Shown here: positions 15,040 to 22,798 of the stretch, one piece after another
Layout of the letters: each line of letters opens with the position of its first letter
How positions within the stretch are numbered: position 1 is the first letter of the stretch
Source: Paraburkholderia sp. CNPSo 3272
Lineage (GTDB): Bacteria; Pseudomonadota; Gammaproteobacteria; Burkholderiales; Burkholderiaceae
Length of the DNA stretch: 32,190 nucleotides
Reading direction: 5' to 3'
NCBI RefSeq assembly: GCF_024206495.1
Contig: NZ_JAMBPQ010000061.1
Location: 1-32,190 of the forward strand
Position numbers and translations under genes: made by a program
Notes under the pieces: generated by a model
Told to the model about the DNA's origin: nothing
Database searches by the model: none
What the model saw: only the letters and a program-made list of their open reading frames with translations

Positions 15040-15627
15040 TCAGTCTTCGCCCAGCAGCATCGCGTCGATGCCGTCGCACAGGCAGTGAATGGTTAACAGA
15101 TGCACTTCCTGAACACGCGCCGTGCGGTCGCTCGGCACGCACAGCTGAATGTCGGTATCGGCGAGCACGCTGTTCACGTCGCCGCCGCCCTTGCCGGTCA
15201 GCGCGATCACAACCATTTCGCGTTCGTGCGCTTCCTGTATGGCGGCGAGCACGTTCACGGAGTTGCCCGAGGTCGTGATGGCGAGCAGCACGTCGCCGGG
15301 CTGGCCGAGCGCGCGCACCTGCTTCGCGAATACCTGCTCGTACGCGTAGTCGTTGGCAACGGCGGTGAGCACCGAGGCGTCGGTGGTCAGCGCGAGTGCG
15401 GGAAGGCCCGGACGTTCGCGCTCGAACCGGCCGATCAGTTCGGCGGCGAGTTGCTGGGCGGTGGCGGCGGATCCGCCATTGCCACAGGCGAGAATCTTGT
15501 TGCTGTTCGCAAGCGCGGCGAACATCGTATCGACCGCGGCGGCTATCGGGACCGCCAGGGTTTCCATGGCCGCGAGCGTAGTGGCTGCGCTATCGCGGAA
15601 GTGCTGTTGAATGCGTTCGACGGACAT
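15040..15627 (-). CDS. diaA: SIS-domain protein, DnaA initiator-associating factor DiaA
   Basis: DiaA is a tetrameric SIS-fold protein that binds DnaA and promotes timely replication initiation; it is related to phosphoheptose isomerase GmhA. The 195-residue protein carries the sugar-phosphate-binding loop CGNGGSAATAQQLAAELIGRF. It also has the stretches FAKQVRALGQPGDVLLAITTSGNS and RVQEVHLLTIHCLCDGIDAMLL, which match DiaA more closely than GmhA. A glutamine stands where GmhA enzymes usually have histidine after the loop (AQQLAAE). The start MSVERIQQHF at 15627 is the usual one. It lies between yraN and the BON lipoprotein, all on the minus strand. Databases often label such genes gmhA; synteny supports diaA. 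Confidence 0.88.
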   Translation of the reverse strand: MSVERIQQHFRDSAATTLAAMETLAVPIAAAVDTMFAALANSNKILACGNGGSAATAQQLAAELIGRFERERPGLPALALTTDASVLTAVANDYAYEQVFAKQVRALGQPGDVLLAITTSGNSVNVLAAIQEAHEREMVVIALTGKGGGDVNSVLADTDIQLCVPSDRTARVQEVHLLTIHCLCDGIDAMLLGED

Positions 15628-15740
15628 CGACTCTCTAATCTGTACTGCGGGTATCGCAAAATTTCCGCGTGGTGCGGCGTGCCGCAAGTTTAGCGCACTC
15701 GAGGGCGTTCATTTTCACCCTTCTTTCCGTTGCGTAAGTT

Positions 15741-16250
15741 TTAGCTCTCGTCGGCTTCCGGTTGAAACGCGTCGCGCAGCCACACGAGCCGGCCGCTCTC
15801 GAACGCGATCACATCGAAGCGGCACGCGGGCGGCGTTCGCGCCTGCGTGTGGGCTTCGGCGTTCGCATCGGCGCCGCGCCACGTCGCGAGAAAGTAGCGC
15901 GCCGCGCGCAGCACGCGCTGCTGTTTGCGCCACCCCACGCTCGCCGCCGCGCCGCCGAATTCCGGCCGCGCGCGGGCGCGCACTTCCACGAAAACCAGCG
16001 TGCCGTCGCGCTCGCGCATCACGAGATCGAGTTCGCCGCCTCGGCAATTCACGTTGCGCGCGACCAGCGCCAGGCTCTCACGACGCAAAAACGCCAGTGC
16101 GTGCGCCTCGAAACGCGCGCCTGTCGCGCGGCGTTTGGCATTCGACTGCGCTCGCGCGCGAAAGTTGTCTGCGCGGGCACTTTCGTTCGCGCCGCTTCCC
16201 TCCGGTGCGCCCGCGTCCGCGTGGCACAATGGCGGCCTCTTTTCCTGCAT
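15741..16250 (-). CDS. yraN: YraN/UPF0102 family endonuclease-like protein
   Basis: YraN proteins have a small PD-(D/E)XK nuclease-like fold and unclear function, possibly in DNA repair. The core begins at GARFEAHALAFLRRESLALVARNVNCRGGELDLVMRERDGTLVFVEVRARA, with the signature GGELDLV...FVEVRAR and the later block GWRKQQRVLRAARYFL. From ATG 16250 the protein has 169 residues, including a long Ala/Gly-rich N-terminus. Other possible starts are TTG 16229 (MCHADAG..., behind an AGGAAAAGAGG stretch) and ATG 16268, which would share bases with the divergent rsmI start codon. It leads the yraN-diaA-dolP-cytochrome c cluster. Confidence 0.85.
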   Translation of the reverse strand: MQEKRPPLCHADAGAPEGSGANESARADNFRARAQSNAKRRATGARFEAHALAFLRRESLALVARNVNCRGGELDLVMRERDGTLVFVEVRARARPEFGGAAASVGWRKQQRVLRAARYFLATWRGADANAEAHTQARTPPACRFDVIAFESGRLVWLRDAFQPEADES

Positions 16251-16266
16251 TCGCGCGTTGCGTGTC

Positions 16267-17169
16267 ATGACGTCCCTCTCGTCCCCCTTCGAACTCGCAC
16301 AGGCCCAGCAGTATCCGGCCGCCACGCTGTACGTCGTGGCCACGCCCATCGGCAATGTCGCCGACATCACCTTGCGCGCGCTCCACGTGCTCGGCCTCGT
16401 TGATCGCATCGCCGCCGAAGACACGCGCAACACCGGTCAACTTCTCGCGCGCTACGGCATTTCGAAGCCGCTCGTCGCCGTGCACGAGCACAACGAGCGC
16501 GAGGCGGCGCAGCGCGTGATCGAATTTCTGCGCGCGGGCGAGCGCGTGGCCTGCGTGTCCGACGCGGGCACGCCAGGCATTTCCGATCCCGGCGCGAAGC
16601 TAGTCGATGCCGTGCGCGCCGCCGGCCTGAACGTCGTGCCGCTGCCTGGCGCAAGCGCACTCGCAACGGCGCTTTCCGCTGCCGGCGACTGGGTCTCGAC
16701 TTTCACGTTTTTCGGTTTCCTGCCCCCCAAGCCGAAGCAACGCGCAACTGCATTGCAGCCGCTCGCCGCGCATACGCATGCGATGGTGTTTTACGAAGCC
16801 CCGCATCGCATCGTCGAAACCGTGCAGGCGATCGCCGATGCGTTCGGTCCCGCGCGCCGCATCCTCATCGCCCGCGAATTGACGAAGCTACACGAGTCGC
16901 TCTGGAGCGGCTCCCTGGCCGAAGCGCCAACGTGGCTCGCAGGGGATGCGAACCGTCAGCGCGGCGAGTTCGTGCTGGTGGTGGAAGGCGCGAGCGAGCA
17001 GGCAAATGGCGAAGCCGATCACGACGCGCTCTTGCGCATGCTGCTCCAGGAAGTGCCGGTGAAGGGTGCGGCGAAGATCGCGGCGGCGCTCACGGGCGCG
17101 TCGCGCAATGCGCTCTACGCGCGGGCGCTGGAATTGAAGGATGACGGCGAGCAAGAAGCGGACGACTGA
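16267..17169 (+). CDS. rsmI: 16S rRNA 2'-O-ribose methyltransferase I (C1402)
   Basis: RsmI methylates the ribose of C1402 in 16S rRNA, in the decoding centre, using SAM. The 300-residue protein shows the tetrapyrrole-methylase-like fold: LYVVATPIGNVADITLRAL near the start, AEDTRNTGQLL, VACVSDAGTPGISDPG, VVPLPGASALATALSAAG, FFGFLPPK, FYEAPHRI and LIARELTKLHESLWSG. All are family hallmarks. The ATG at 16267 gives a normal length. It is divergent from yraN, as in E. coli, where rsmI is divergent from the lpoA-yraN-diaA group. The stop is followed by a clear terminator. Confidence 0.96.
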   Translation: MTSLSSPFELAQAQQYPAATLYVVATPIGNVADITLRALHVLGLVDRIAAEDTRNTGQLLARYGISKPLVAVHEHNEREAAQRVIEFLRAGERVACVSDAGTPGISDPGAKLVDAVRAAGLNVVPLPGASALATALSAAGDWVSTFTFFGFLPPKPKQRATALQPLAAHTHAMVFYEAPHRIVETVQAIADAFGPARRILIARELTKLHESLWSGSLAEAPTWLAGDANRQRGEFVLVVEGASEQANGEADHDALLRMLLQEVPVKGAAKIAAALTGASRNALYARALELKDDGEQEADD

Positions 17170-17220
17170 ACCGCGAGCCGACAACAGTCAAAAGCTCAAA
17201 AGCACGAGCCGGAAAAACCG

Positions 17221-17251
17221 AAGGGCCGCCTGAGTCAATCAGGCGGCCCTT
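17221..17251. terminator. Bidirectional terminator between rsmI and rlpA
   Basis: A perfect 13-bp stem, AAGGGCCGCCTGA (17221-17233) with TCAGGCGGCCCTT (17239-17251), encloses a 5-nt loop. It lies 51 bp after the rsmI stop and about 80 bp after the convergent rlpA stop, so it can end both transcripts. The T-runs are short. Confidence 0.75.
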
Positions 17252-17332
17252 CGCGTATGCATCCAGCGGTACCGGGCGGTTCGGCTTTGGGCGCGTCGCG
17301 GCGCACTCAGCGCCACGCCCAAACGAAAGCGC

Positions 17333-17932
17333 TTAGTGATCGATGTTCGAGTTCGCGGCAACCATATCCGCTTGTGCGACCTTCGCTTCCTGACGCGAGA
17401 GACCTTCGATGTTCACCTTCGCCGTACCGGCGTGCTGCACGCCAAGGATCTTGGCGGCGGCATACGAGAGGTCGAGCACGCGGCCACGCGCGTACGGACC
17501 ACGGTCGTTGATCTTCACCACCACCCACTTCGACGTGCCGGGCACGCTCACGCGCACATACGAGCCGAGCGGCAGCGTGCGGTGCGCAGCCGTGAGCGCC
17601 TTCATGTTGAAGCGTTCGCCGCTTGCGGTGCGGCGGCCGTGGAACGCGCGGCCGTACCACGAGGCGCGGCCGGTCTGGTGGAACGAATGGACGTCCGGGC
17701 CGTTCTCCTCGATCGCTTCGGCGTTCGCGAGCGAGTTGTCGTTCGCGGTGCCCGATGCGGGCAGCGCAGCGAGCGCGGAGCCGTAGCCCTGCGGCGCGGT
17801 GAAAGCGGCATCCTTCGTGCGAAGGGAGTCACTTGCCGCCTGGTCCTGCTGGGCGGGCGGCATGGCGCAACCGGCCAGAATGGACACGGCTAAGAGACTC
17901 CCGAGTCGTCGTCGAGTCAGTCTAAGGTTCAT
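17333..17932 (-). CDS. rlpA: RlpA family septal ring lytic transglycosylase-like lipoprotein
   Basis: RlpA is an outer-membrane lipoprotein with a double-psi beta-barrel domain; in Pseudomonas it cleaves denuded peptidoglycan strands at the septum. The 199-residue precursor has a lipobox LAGC (Cys22) after a basic N-terminus (MNLRLTRRR). The barrel domain runs from about residue 85, with TGRASWYGRAFHGRRTASGERFN, AHRTLPLGSYVRVSV and VVKINDRGPYARGRVLDLSYAAAKILG. The E and D/H residues typical of active RlpA (GERFN, NDRGPY) are present. There is no SPOR domain at the C-terminus, so septal targeting may differ. The ATG at 17932 precedes the signal peptide; the 42 residues upstream are not signal-like. 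Confidence 0.92.
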   Translation of the reverse strand: MNLRLTRRRLGSLLAVSILAGCAMPPAQQDQAASDSLRTKDAAFTAPQGYGSALAALPASGTANDNSLANAEAIEENGPDVHSFHQTGRASWYGRAFHGRRTASGERFNMKALTAAHRTLPLGSYVRVSVPGTSKWVVVKINDRGPYARGRVLDLSYAAAKILGVQHAGTAKVNIEGLSRQEAKVAQADMVAANSNIDH

Positions 17933-18091
17933 AACATTGCCATCACGTTCTCGAAGCCTGTCCCGCGCCATGTGTGCGCGTTGTCGGAAAGGCTTCGGCG
18001 GTCGCGGGCAAAGCTTCGCCATCGCTCTCCTGGAATGAAAAAGACGAGCGCGTGCCAATGCCCGGATGCAGCCCTAATAAGCCGCTAACCG

Positions 18092-18316
18092 CTAGTTATC
18101 TTTCACGTCTGGCGCAACCTGTCCCCGGCAGCCTGACCAGACCCCACATGCCGCCATCGAACGATGAAACTCGTTCAGGCGCGCCGGAAACTCTCGGCGC
18201 ACAGGAACGGCGGCGTAGGCCCCACCCAGCGTCACGGCATGTTGGCCGTTGCAGGCGCGTGGCACCTGGCTGGGCAAGACGTGCGGCGTCGAACGGATCG
18301 ACACCTGATTTGCCAT
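18092..18316 (-). CDS. Small hypothetical protein upstream of rlpA (74 aa)
   Basis: I do not recognise this protein. The 74-codon frame from ATG 18316 uses G/C at most third positions, like the neighbouring genes, and a TATAAT promoter-like hexamer lies about 130 bp upstream on the same strand. The product (MANQVSIRSTPHVLPSQVPRAC...) has four cysteines and no clear domain or signal peptide. There is no good ribosome site, which is the main argument against it. The stretch might instead be an untranslated leader or non-coding RNA ahead of rlpA. Confidence 0.35.
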   Translation of the reverse strand: MANQVSIRSTPHVLPSQVPRACNGQHAVTLGGAYAAVPVRREFPARLNEFHRSMAACGVWSGCRGQVAPDVKDN

Positions 18317-18443
18317 CTTGTAAGGCAGCTTCTTTCGGCAAGCCTTCAACGACAGCACTGCTTGACGGCGATGTATGCGACCTCTTTTTTTACGAAGGTC
18401 ACACCGCCCTTTGAAAGCACGAATTCCGTGCGTGATGGGTCGC

Positions 18444-18470
18444 ATTATACCCAAAAGTTATTCCTGTCAC
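18444..18470 (-). promoter_or_regulatory. Possible promoter upstream of the small gene and rlpA
   Basis: On the minus strand a perfect TATAAT (18444-18449) is preceded after 15 bp by GTGACA (18465-18470). The spacer is shorter than ideal. It would drive transcription toward the small frame at 18092-18316 and rlpA. Confidence 0.4.
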
Positions 18471-18540
18471 GCCTCTGCCTCACAAATCTCCATGATTTTT
18501 CACTATTGGCGTAACAAAGGCGTTCGTCTTGCGCCGCCGC

Positions 18541-18561
18541 ATCCCTTGTCAGACAAGGGAT
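18541..18561. repeat. 9-bp perfect inverted repeat upstream of the metallo-hydrolase gene
   Basis: ATCCCTTGT (18541-18549) pairs with ACAAGGGAT (18553-18561) across CAG. It lies in the divergent region between rlpA and the metallo-beta-lactamase-fold gene, about 140 bp before the latter. It may be an operator or a terminator hairpin without T-run. Confidence 0.45.
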
Positions 18562-18701
18562 CGAGGCCGTCGCGAGCGGCGTCGGCGGCACTTCCTGCAC
18601 CCCGGTACAATCGTTCCTTTGGCTGGGGCCGCCGGCGCGAAACTTCGACTTCGAAGCGCTTCCCGCCCCGCCCCGCGAGACCCGAACACCACGAACCCCG
18701 C

Positions 18702-19346
18702 ATGAAAGTCACGCTGATTCCCGTCACGCCGTTCCACCAAAACTGCTCGCTGCTCGTCGACGAAACGACGAACCGCGCCGCCGTCGTCGATCCGGGCGGC
18801 GATCTAGAACGCATCGAAGCCGAAATCGAGCGTCAAGGCGTGCAGCTGGAAAAGGTGCTGCTTACCCATGGCCACCTCGATCACTGCGCCGGCGCGAAGG
18901 CGCTCGCCACGAAGTTCGGCGTGCCGATCGAAGGGCCGCAGGAAGACGAGCGCTTCTGGATCGACCAGTTGCCGCAGCAGAGCGTGCGCTTCGGCTTCGG
19001 CCACGCCGAGGCGTTCGAGCCCACGCGCTGGCTTCAAGACGGCGACACGGTGCGCTTCGGCGGCGAGGAACTCGAGGTGTATCACTGCCCTGGCCACACG
19101 CCGGGTCACGTGATCTTCTTCAGCCGCAAGCACCGGGTCGCCACGGTCGGCGACGTGCTGTTCGCGGGTTCGATCGGCCGCACGGACTTTCCGCGCGGCA
19201 ATCATGCGGACCTGATCCGTTCGATCCGCGAAAAGCTCTGGCCGCTGGGCGACGACGTCACGTTCGTGCCGGGCCATGGCCCGGTCTCGACCTTCGGTGA
19301 GGAGCGTCGCTCCAACCCCTACGTCGCAGATGGCGTACCTGGATGA
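18702..19346 (+). CDS. Metallo-beta-lactamase-fold hydrolase (YcbL / glyoxalase II-like)
   Basis: Members of this group are small zinc hydrolases related to glyoxalase II. The 214-residue protein contains the metal motif T-H-G-H-L-D-H (residues 55-61), then HCPGHTPGHV, GDVLFAGSIGRTDFPRG and FVPGHGPVSTFGEE, so the five usual metal-binding histidines and aspartates are present. Length and lack of the C-terminal glyoxalase II helix domain fit YcbL rather than GloB. Natural substrate is uncertain. The ATG at 18702 gives the family-typical start MKVTLIPVTPFHQNC. The stop overlaps the start of the next gene by 4 nt, so the two are coupled. Confidence 0.92.
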   Translation: MKVTLIPVTPFHQNCSLLVDETTNRAAVVDPGGDLERIEAEIERQGVQLEKVLLTHGHLDHCAGAKALATKFGVPIEGPQEDERFWIDQLPQQSVRFGFGHAEAFEPTRWLQDGDTVRFGGEELEVYHCPGHTPGHVIFFSRKHRVATVGDVLFAGSIGRTDFPRGNHADLIRSIREKLWPLGDDVTFVPGHGPVSTFGEERRSNPYVADGVPG

Positions 19347-19993
19347 GAGTGAAAAGTACGATGAATCAAGCCGCTATTGAGGAGATTTACGTCAGCACCG
19401 ACGTCGAGGCCGATGGTCCCATTCCCGGTCCGCATTCGATGCTGAGTTTCGCTTCGGCGGCGTACACCGCCGACAAGCGTTTGATCGCCACGTTCTCTGC
19501 CAATCTCGAGATGCTCGAAGGCGCGGCGCCGCATCCGGTGCAGGCCGCCTGGTGGGAAACGCAGCCCGAGGCCTGGGCCGCGTGCCGCAAGGATCTGCAA
19601 CACCCGGCGGCGGCGCTCGTCGCTTATGTCGAATGGGTGGAGGCGCTGCCTGGCAAGCCGGTGTTCGTCGCGATGCCGGCGGGCTTCGATTTCACCTTCA
19701 TGTTCTGGTACATGATGCGCTTCGCCGGGCGTTGCCCGTTCTCGTGGTCGGCGCTCGACATCAAGACGCTCGCCTTCGCGATGACGGGCCTGCCCTACCG
19801 CAAGTGCATCAAGCCGCGCTTTCCGAAGCACTGGTTCGACGATCATCCGCACACGCATGTCGCACTCGACGACGCGATCGAGCAAGGCGCCCTCTTCTGC
19901 AACATGCTGGCCGACCTGCGGACCCAGCAAGCCGCGCTCGCGGCTGATGGGGACGACTCAGGGCAAAACGCCGCGAGCGCTCCGGCAAATTAG
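19343..19993 (+). CDS. DEDDh-type 3'-5' exonuclease
   Basis: The 216-residue protein resembles small exonucleases of the DnaQ/RNase T superfamily. Motif I is STDVEADG (D20 and E22), motif II lies in AGFDFTFMFWY (aspartate near residue 117), and motif III is THVALDDAIEQG (His and Asp near 178-183). The middle part (PFSWSALDIKTLAFAMTGLPYRKCIKPRFPKHWF) looks specific for a subfamily conserved in proteobacteria. The start at 19343 overlaps the metallo-hydrolase stop; the ATG at 19361 (MNQAAIEEIYVSTD) is an alternative. Substrate, RNA or DNA, is not known. There is no linked polymerase or helicase domain. Confidence 0.85.
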   Translation: MRVKSTMNQAAIEEIYVSTDVEADGPIPGPHSMLSFASAAYTADKRLIATFSANLEMLEGAAPHPVQAAWWETQPEAWAACRKDLQHPAAALVAYVEWVEALPGKPVFVAMPAGFDFTFMFWYMMRFAGRCPFSWSALDIKTLAFAMTGLPYRKCIKPRFPKHWFDDHPHTHVALDDAIEQGALFCNMLADLRTQQAALAADGDDSGQNAASAPAN

Positions 19994-20070
19994 GTAATCT
20001 CCCTCATCACCCGCGCTTCGCATTGCGTTCTGTTCTCCTGGCCTCTACCATTCAGGAATACAGCGACGCA

Positions 20071-20541
20071 ATGGAGGCGCAGTTGACACTCGATACGTTC
20101 TCTCAGAAGATTCTGCGCCTGCTGCAGCTGGACGCGCGCCGTTCGGTACAGGAAATCTCCGATCAGGTAGGGCTTTCCAGCACGCCATGCTGGCGCCGTA
20201 TCAAGGATATGGAACAGTCGGGCGTGATCCAGCGCTACACGGCGCTGCTCGATCGCGAAAAGCTTGGCCTGCACGTCTGCGCGCTCGCGCATATCCACCT
20301 CACGCGCCACACCGAAGGCGGCGTCGAAGCCTTCGAACGCGAGATCGCCACCTGCCCCGAAGTCACCGAGTGTTACAGCACCACGGGCGAATCAGACTAC
20401 ATCCTCAAGATCGTGGCGCCCGACATCAAGGCCTACGACGCCTTCCTGCACGAGCGCATCTTCCGCATTCCCGCGGTGGCGCAGGTGCGCACGAGCGTCG
20501 TGCTGCGGGAAATCAAGTTCGATACGCAATTGCCGCTGTGA
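20071..20541 (+). CDS. Lrp/AsnC family transcriptional regulator
   Basis: Lrp/AsnC proteins are DNA-binding regulators that respond to amino acids and assemble as octamers. The 156-residue protein has an N-terminal helix-turn-helix (ILRLLQLDARRSVQEISDQVGLSSTPCWRRIKDMEQSGVI, about residues 14-53) and a C-terminal RAM ligand-binding domain (TECYSTTGESDYILKIVAPDIKAYDAFLHERIF). ATG 20071 gives the usual length; the upstream part of the frame is not conserved-looking. It is a single gene, convergent with the CDF gene and separated by a terminator. Effector and targets are unknown. Confidence 0.93.
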   Translation: MEAQLTLDTFSQKILRLLQLDARRSVQEISDQVGLSSTPCWRRIKDMEQSGVIQRYTALLDREKLGLHVCALAHIHLTRHTEGGVEAFEREIATCPEVTECYSTTGESDYILKIVAPDIKAYDAFLHERIFRIPAVAQVRTSVVLREIKFDTQLPL

Positions 20542-20547
20542 AAAACA

Positions 20548-20581
20548 ACATAGCGCGGCGCGCTTCTCTGCCGCGCTATGT
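20548..20581. terminator. Terminator hairpin between the Lrp and CDF genes
   Basis: ACATAGCGCGGC (20548-20559) pairs exactly with GCCGCGCTATGT (20570-20581), a 12-bp stem with a 10-nt loop. It begins 6 bp after the Lrp stop and ends 21 bp before the convergent CDF stop. On the minus strand it is followed by TTGTTTTT, so it is a good terminator for the CDF gene. Confidence 0.75.
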
Positions 20582-20602
20582 GTGCCTGCTGCGTGGCGCG
20601 AT

Positions 20603-21784
20603 TCAATGTGCCTCGCGCGGTTTGTCATGCACGGCCAGCGCGCCATGCGCATCGAGCGGCTGCATCACGTCGAGCTTGCTCGCGCCAAGGCGCGCGCGCA
20701 GCGCTTCCAGATCCATTGAGGCCACGCGTCGCGCGTCGTCCGCCGCGGCCAGCGCCACCTGGATCTCCAGCCCCGTGCTCAAGTAGTGCAGCGTGATGCC
20801 TTCGACATGCACGTCATGCTCCGTCAACTCGCTTCGCAGGCGCGCCGCCACATCGTCGCGCGCAGGCAGGTTGGCCACGTAGCGCACGTGCATGTCGTCT
20901 TCGGGATCGACGTGAATCAGCGCGTCGAGCACGCGTGCATCGGTAAGCAGGCGCGCGCGCGCCGTCTCCGCGATGTAGTGCCCTTCGGAAACCGAAATCA
21001 GCGGATCGACGAGGATATGCGCATCGACGAGCGCGAGGTCGCCGGTCTTGCGGGTGCGCATCTCGTGCACGTCGAGCACGCCCGGCGTGCCCATCAGCAG
21101 CGCGCGCAGGTCCGCGGCGGTGGCTTCGTCGAGCGCGCGGTCGGAGAGGTCCTGCAGCGCGTCCCAGCCGAACACCCAGCCCATGCGGGCGACCATGAAG
21201 CCGACGATGGCCGCCGCGATTGGATCGAGCAACCGCACGCCCGCGAGGCTGCCCACGATGCCGATCGCCACGACGAGCGACGACGCCGCGTCGGAGCGCG
21301 CATGCCACGCATTGGCGATCAGCATGGCCGAGCGCACGCGCTGCGCCTCGCGCAGCATGTAGCGAAAGAGCCCTTCCTTCGAAACCAGCACGAGGAGCGC
21401 CACGACCAGCGCGCTCACGTGCAGCGCCGGAATGTCGCCGAGATTCATGATGCGCGTGCCGGCGCGCACCAGCATGCCGACGCCCACCGCAATCAATAAT
21501 GCGCCGAGGAATAACGACGCGACGGTCTCATAACGGCTGTGGCCGTAGTTATGATCGGCGTCCGGCTTCGCGCCGCTATGCCGGTTGGCCAGCAGCACGA
21601 CGAAGTCGGAAACGATATCGGCCAGTGAATGCACGCCGTCGGCGATCAACGCCTGCGAATGCGCAAACACGCCAATGACGAGTTGGAGCACCACCAGAAC
21701 ACAATTGACGGCAACGCTGACCCACGTCGTGCGGCGTGCGACCTCGTGTTTATCTGATAAGGGCGGGGCGGTAGAAGAAGTCAT
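20603..21784 (-). CDS. Cation diffusion facilitator family metal transporter
   Basis: CDF proteins export divalent metals such as Zn2+, Fe2+ or Mn2+ in exchange for protons at the inner membrane. The 393-residue protein has six predicted membrane segments, starting at WVSVAVNCVLVVLQLVIGVF. The metal-site helix contains H52-SLA-D56-IVS-D60, and the second metal-site helix is HARSDAASSLVV. The cytosolic part (from about residue 210) contains LDEATAADLRALLMGTPGVLDVHEMRTRKTGD and is longer than usual, with an extra segment after residue 290 that may be a second ferredoxin-like domain. There is no ribosome site of note before ATG 21784. Metal specificity cannot be fixed from sequence. Confidence 0.92.
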   Translation of the reverse strand: MTSSTAPPLSDKHEVARRTTWVSVAVNCVLVVLQLVIGVFAHSQALIADGVHSLADIVSDFVVLLANRHSGAKPDADHNYGHSRYETVASLFLGALLIAVGVGMLVRAGTRIMNLGDIPALHVSALVVALLVLVSKEGLFRYMLREAQRVRSAMLIANAWHARSDAASSLVVAIGIVGSLAGVRLLDPIAAAIVGFMVARMGWVFGWDALQDLSDRALDEATAADLRALLMGTPGVLDVHEMRTRKTGDLALVDAHILVDPLISVSEGHYIAETARARLLTDARVLDALIHVDPEDDMHVRYVANLPARDDVAARLRSELTEHDVHVEGITLHYLSTGLEIQVALAAADDARRVASMDLEALRARLGASKLDVMQPLDAHGALAVHDKPREAH

Positions 21785-21953
21785 GCGCGGCGAGAGAGCA
21801 AATTAGGGAATAACCGCGATTGTAGCGACCGTGTGCGTCGATTTTATGGATATCCCTAAAAATCTCTTTTAAATCAGATGCCTACAATAGCAAGAAGCAT
21901 TCGCATTCATACCGCGGACAGTGCTCGATCCAACCGCGCGCGGCGCAGAAAAT
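21785..21953. other. Intergenic gap between CDF start and hns terminator
   Basis: This short stretch upstream of the CDF gene is AT-rich around 21840-21890 and probably contains the CDF promoter. No gene is supported. Confidence 0.4.
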
Positions 21954-21990
21954 CAAAAAGCCGCGCGTCCCCGGACTGCGCGGCTTCTTG
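21954..21990 (-). terminator. Intrinsic terminator after hns
   Basis: AAGCCGCGC (21958-21966) pairs with GCGCGGCTT (21978-21986). On the minus strand the hairpin is followed by TTTTTGATTTT, a proper T-run. It lies about 90 bp past the H-NS stop codon. Confidence 0.75.
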
Positions 21991-22077
21991 TTTTCGAGAA
22001 TCGGGAGATAGCTCGCCCGACTCCCGCTCCTGCTTTCACATGCGCCGCGCGTTGAAACCCGCCGCTGACAAGTTGAT

Positions 22078-22386
22078 TTACTTCTGGATCAGAAAACGAT
22101 CGCGGTCTTGACCGGCGATCCAGCGCGGCGGCTTGCCGCGGCCCGACCAGGTGCTGCCGCTGTCGGGATCGCGGTATTTCGGCGCGACGCTCGCACGCGA
22201 ACGGCTTGCTGCCTTCGCGGCTTTGGCGCTGGCGCGGCCGCCACCGAGTTCCGCCAGGGTAATGCCGTAGTCGGACATTTTTTGCTTGATTTCATCGAGG
22301 ACCTCGGCATATTCGCGAGCCTTCGCCTCTTCAATCTGCTTTTCCAGCTTCTCTCGCTGAGCGAGAAGTTCCTTGTAGGAAGACAT
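22078..22386 (-). CDS. H-NS family nucleoid-associated protein
   Basis: H-NS proteins coat AT-rich DNA and silence acquired genes. The 102-residue protein has an N-terminal coiled-coil oligomerisation domain (SSYKELLAQREKLEKQIEEAKAREYAEVLDEIKQKM). A basic Ala/Lys/Ser linker (RASAKAAKAASRSRAS) leads to the C-terminal DNA-binding domain KYRDPDSGSTWSGRGKPPRWIAG, which is the classic motif with the WSGRGK-PP core of the beta-proteobacterial short form (Bv3F type). Burkholderiales carry several paralogues, so this may not be the main one. The upstream region is strongly AT-rich, consistent with self-regulation. Confidence 0.95.
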   Translation of the reverse strand: MSSYKELLAQREKLEKQIEEAKAREYAEVLDEIKQKMSDYGITLAELGGGRASAKAAKAASRSRASVAPKYRDPDSGSTWSGRGKPPRWIAGQDRDRFLIQK

Positions 22387-22798
22387 AGGTGCCCTTGTGG
22401 TTTGATCTTAATGGCTACTGATCTCGCGCCAGTATGCCGATTGATAGATGCGTGCCTCGGAAATCGGTGGCGAGATTAACACAGATTTGAATGCCGGGTC
22501 GCGTGTAAGCAATAAAAATAATTAAAGCCAGATTTGCAATCAAGCGCCTTCCAGCAAGGGTCTAACTCATTGTCATTTCGTGCAAATCGGTATTTTTACT
22601 AAATCCTGCTTTTGGCAGATAAATCCACATCTCATAATTAGCAGCGGATGAAAATTAAATGCGTTGAAATACGTCAAACATTTCATCGCATGACAACTTT
22701 GAGCCAATCAACGGGGACAGAACGAGTTGCTGCGAAGCAGCATGACGCCACACGCTATATACCGCGGCGGATAACGCGCGCCTCAGTGAAATAAACCG
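22387..22798. other. AT-rich upstream region of hns
   Basis: This 412-bp region is much richer in A/T than its surroundings, especially 22500-22690, and holds the hns promoter. A short hairpin TGCTGC/GCAGCA lies near 22731-22745. No frame is supported. AT-rich DNA next to an hns gene fits H-NS binding to its own control region. Confidence 0.5.

Noticed and set aside
16251..16433. Extension of yraN across the rsmI start
   Set aside because: It would run deep into rsmI on the opposite strand and adds sequence unlike YraN.
20786..21499. 237-codon plus-strand frame opposite the CDF gene
   Set aside because: Histidine/arginine-rich antisense frame; the CDF transporter has clear metal-site motifs on the other strand.
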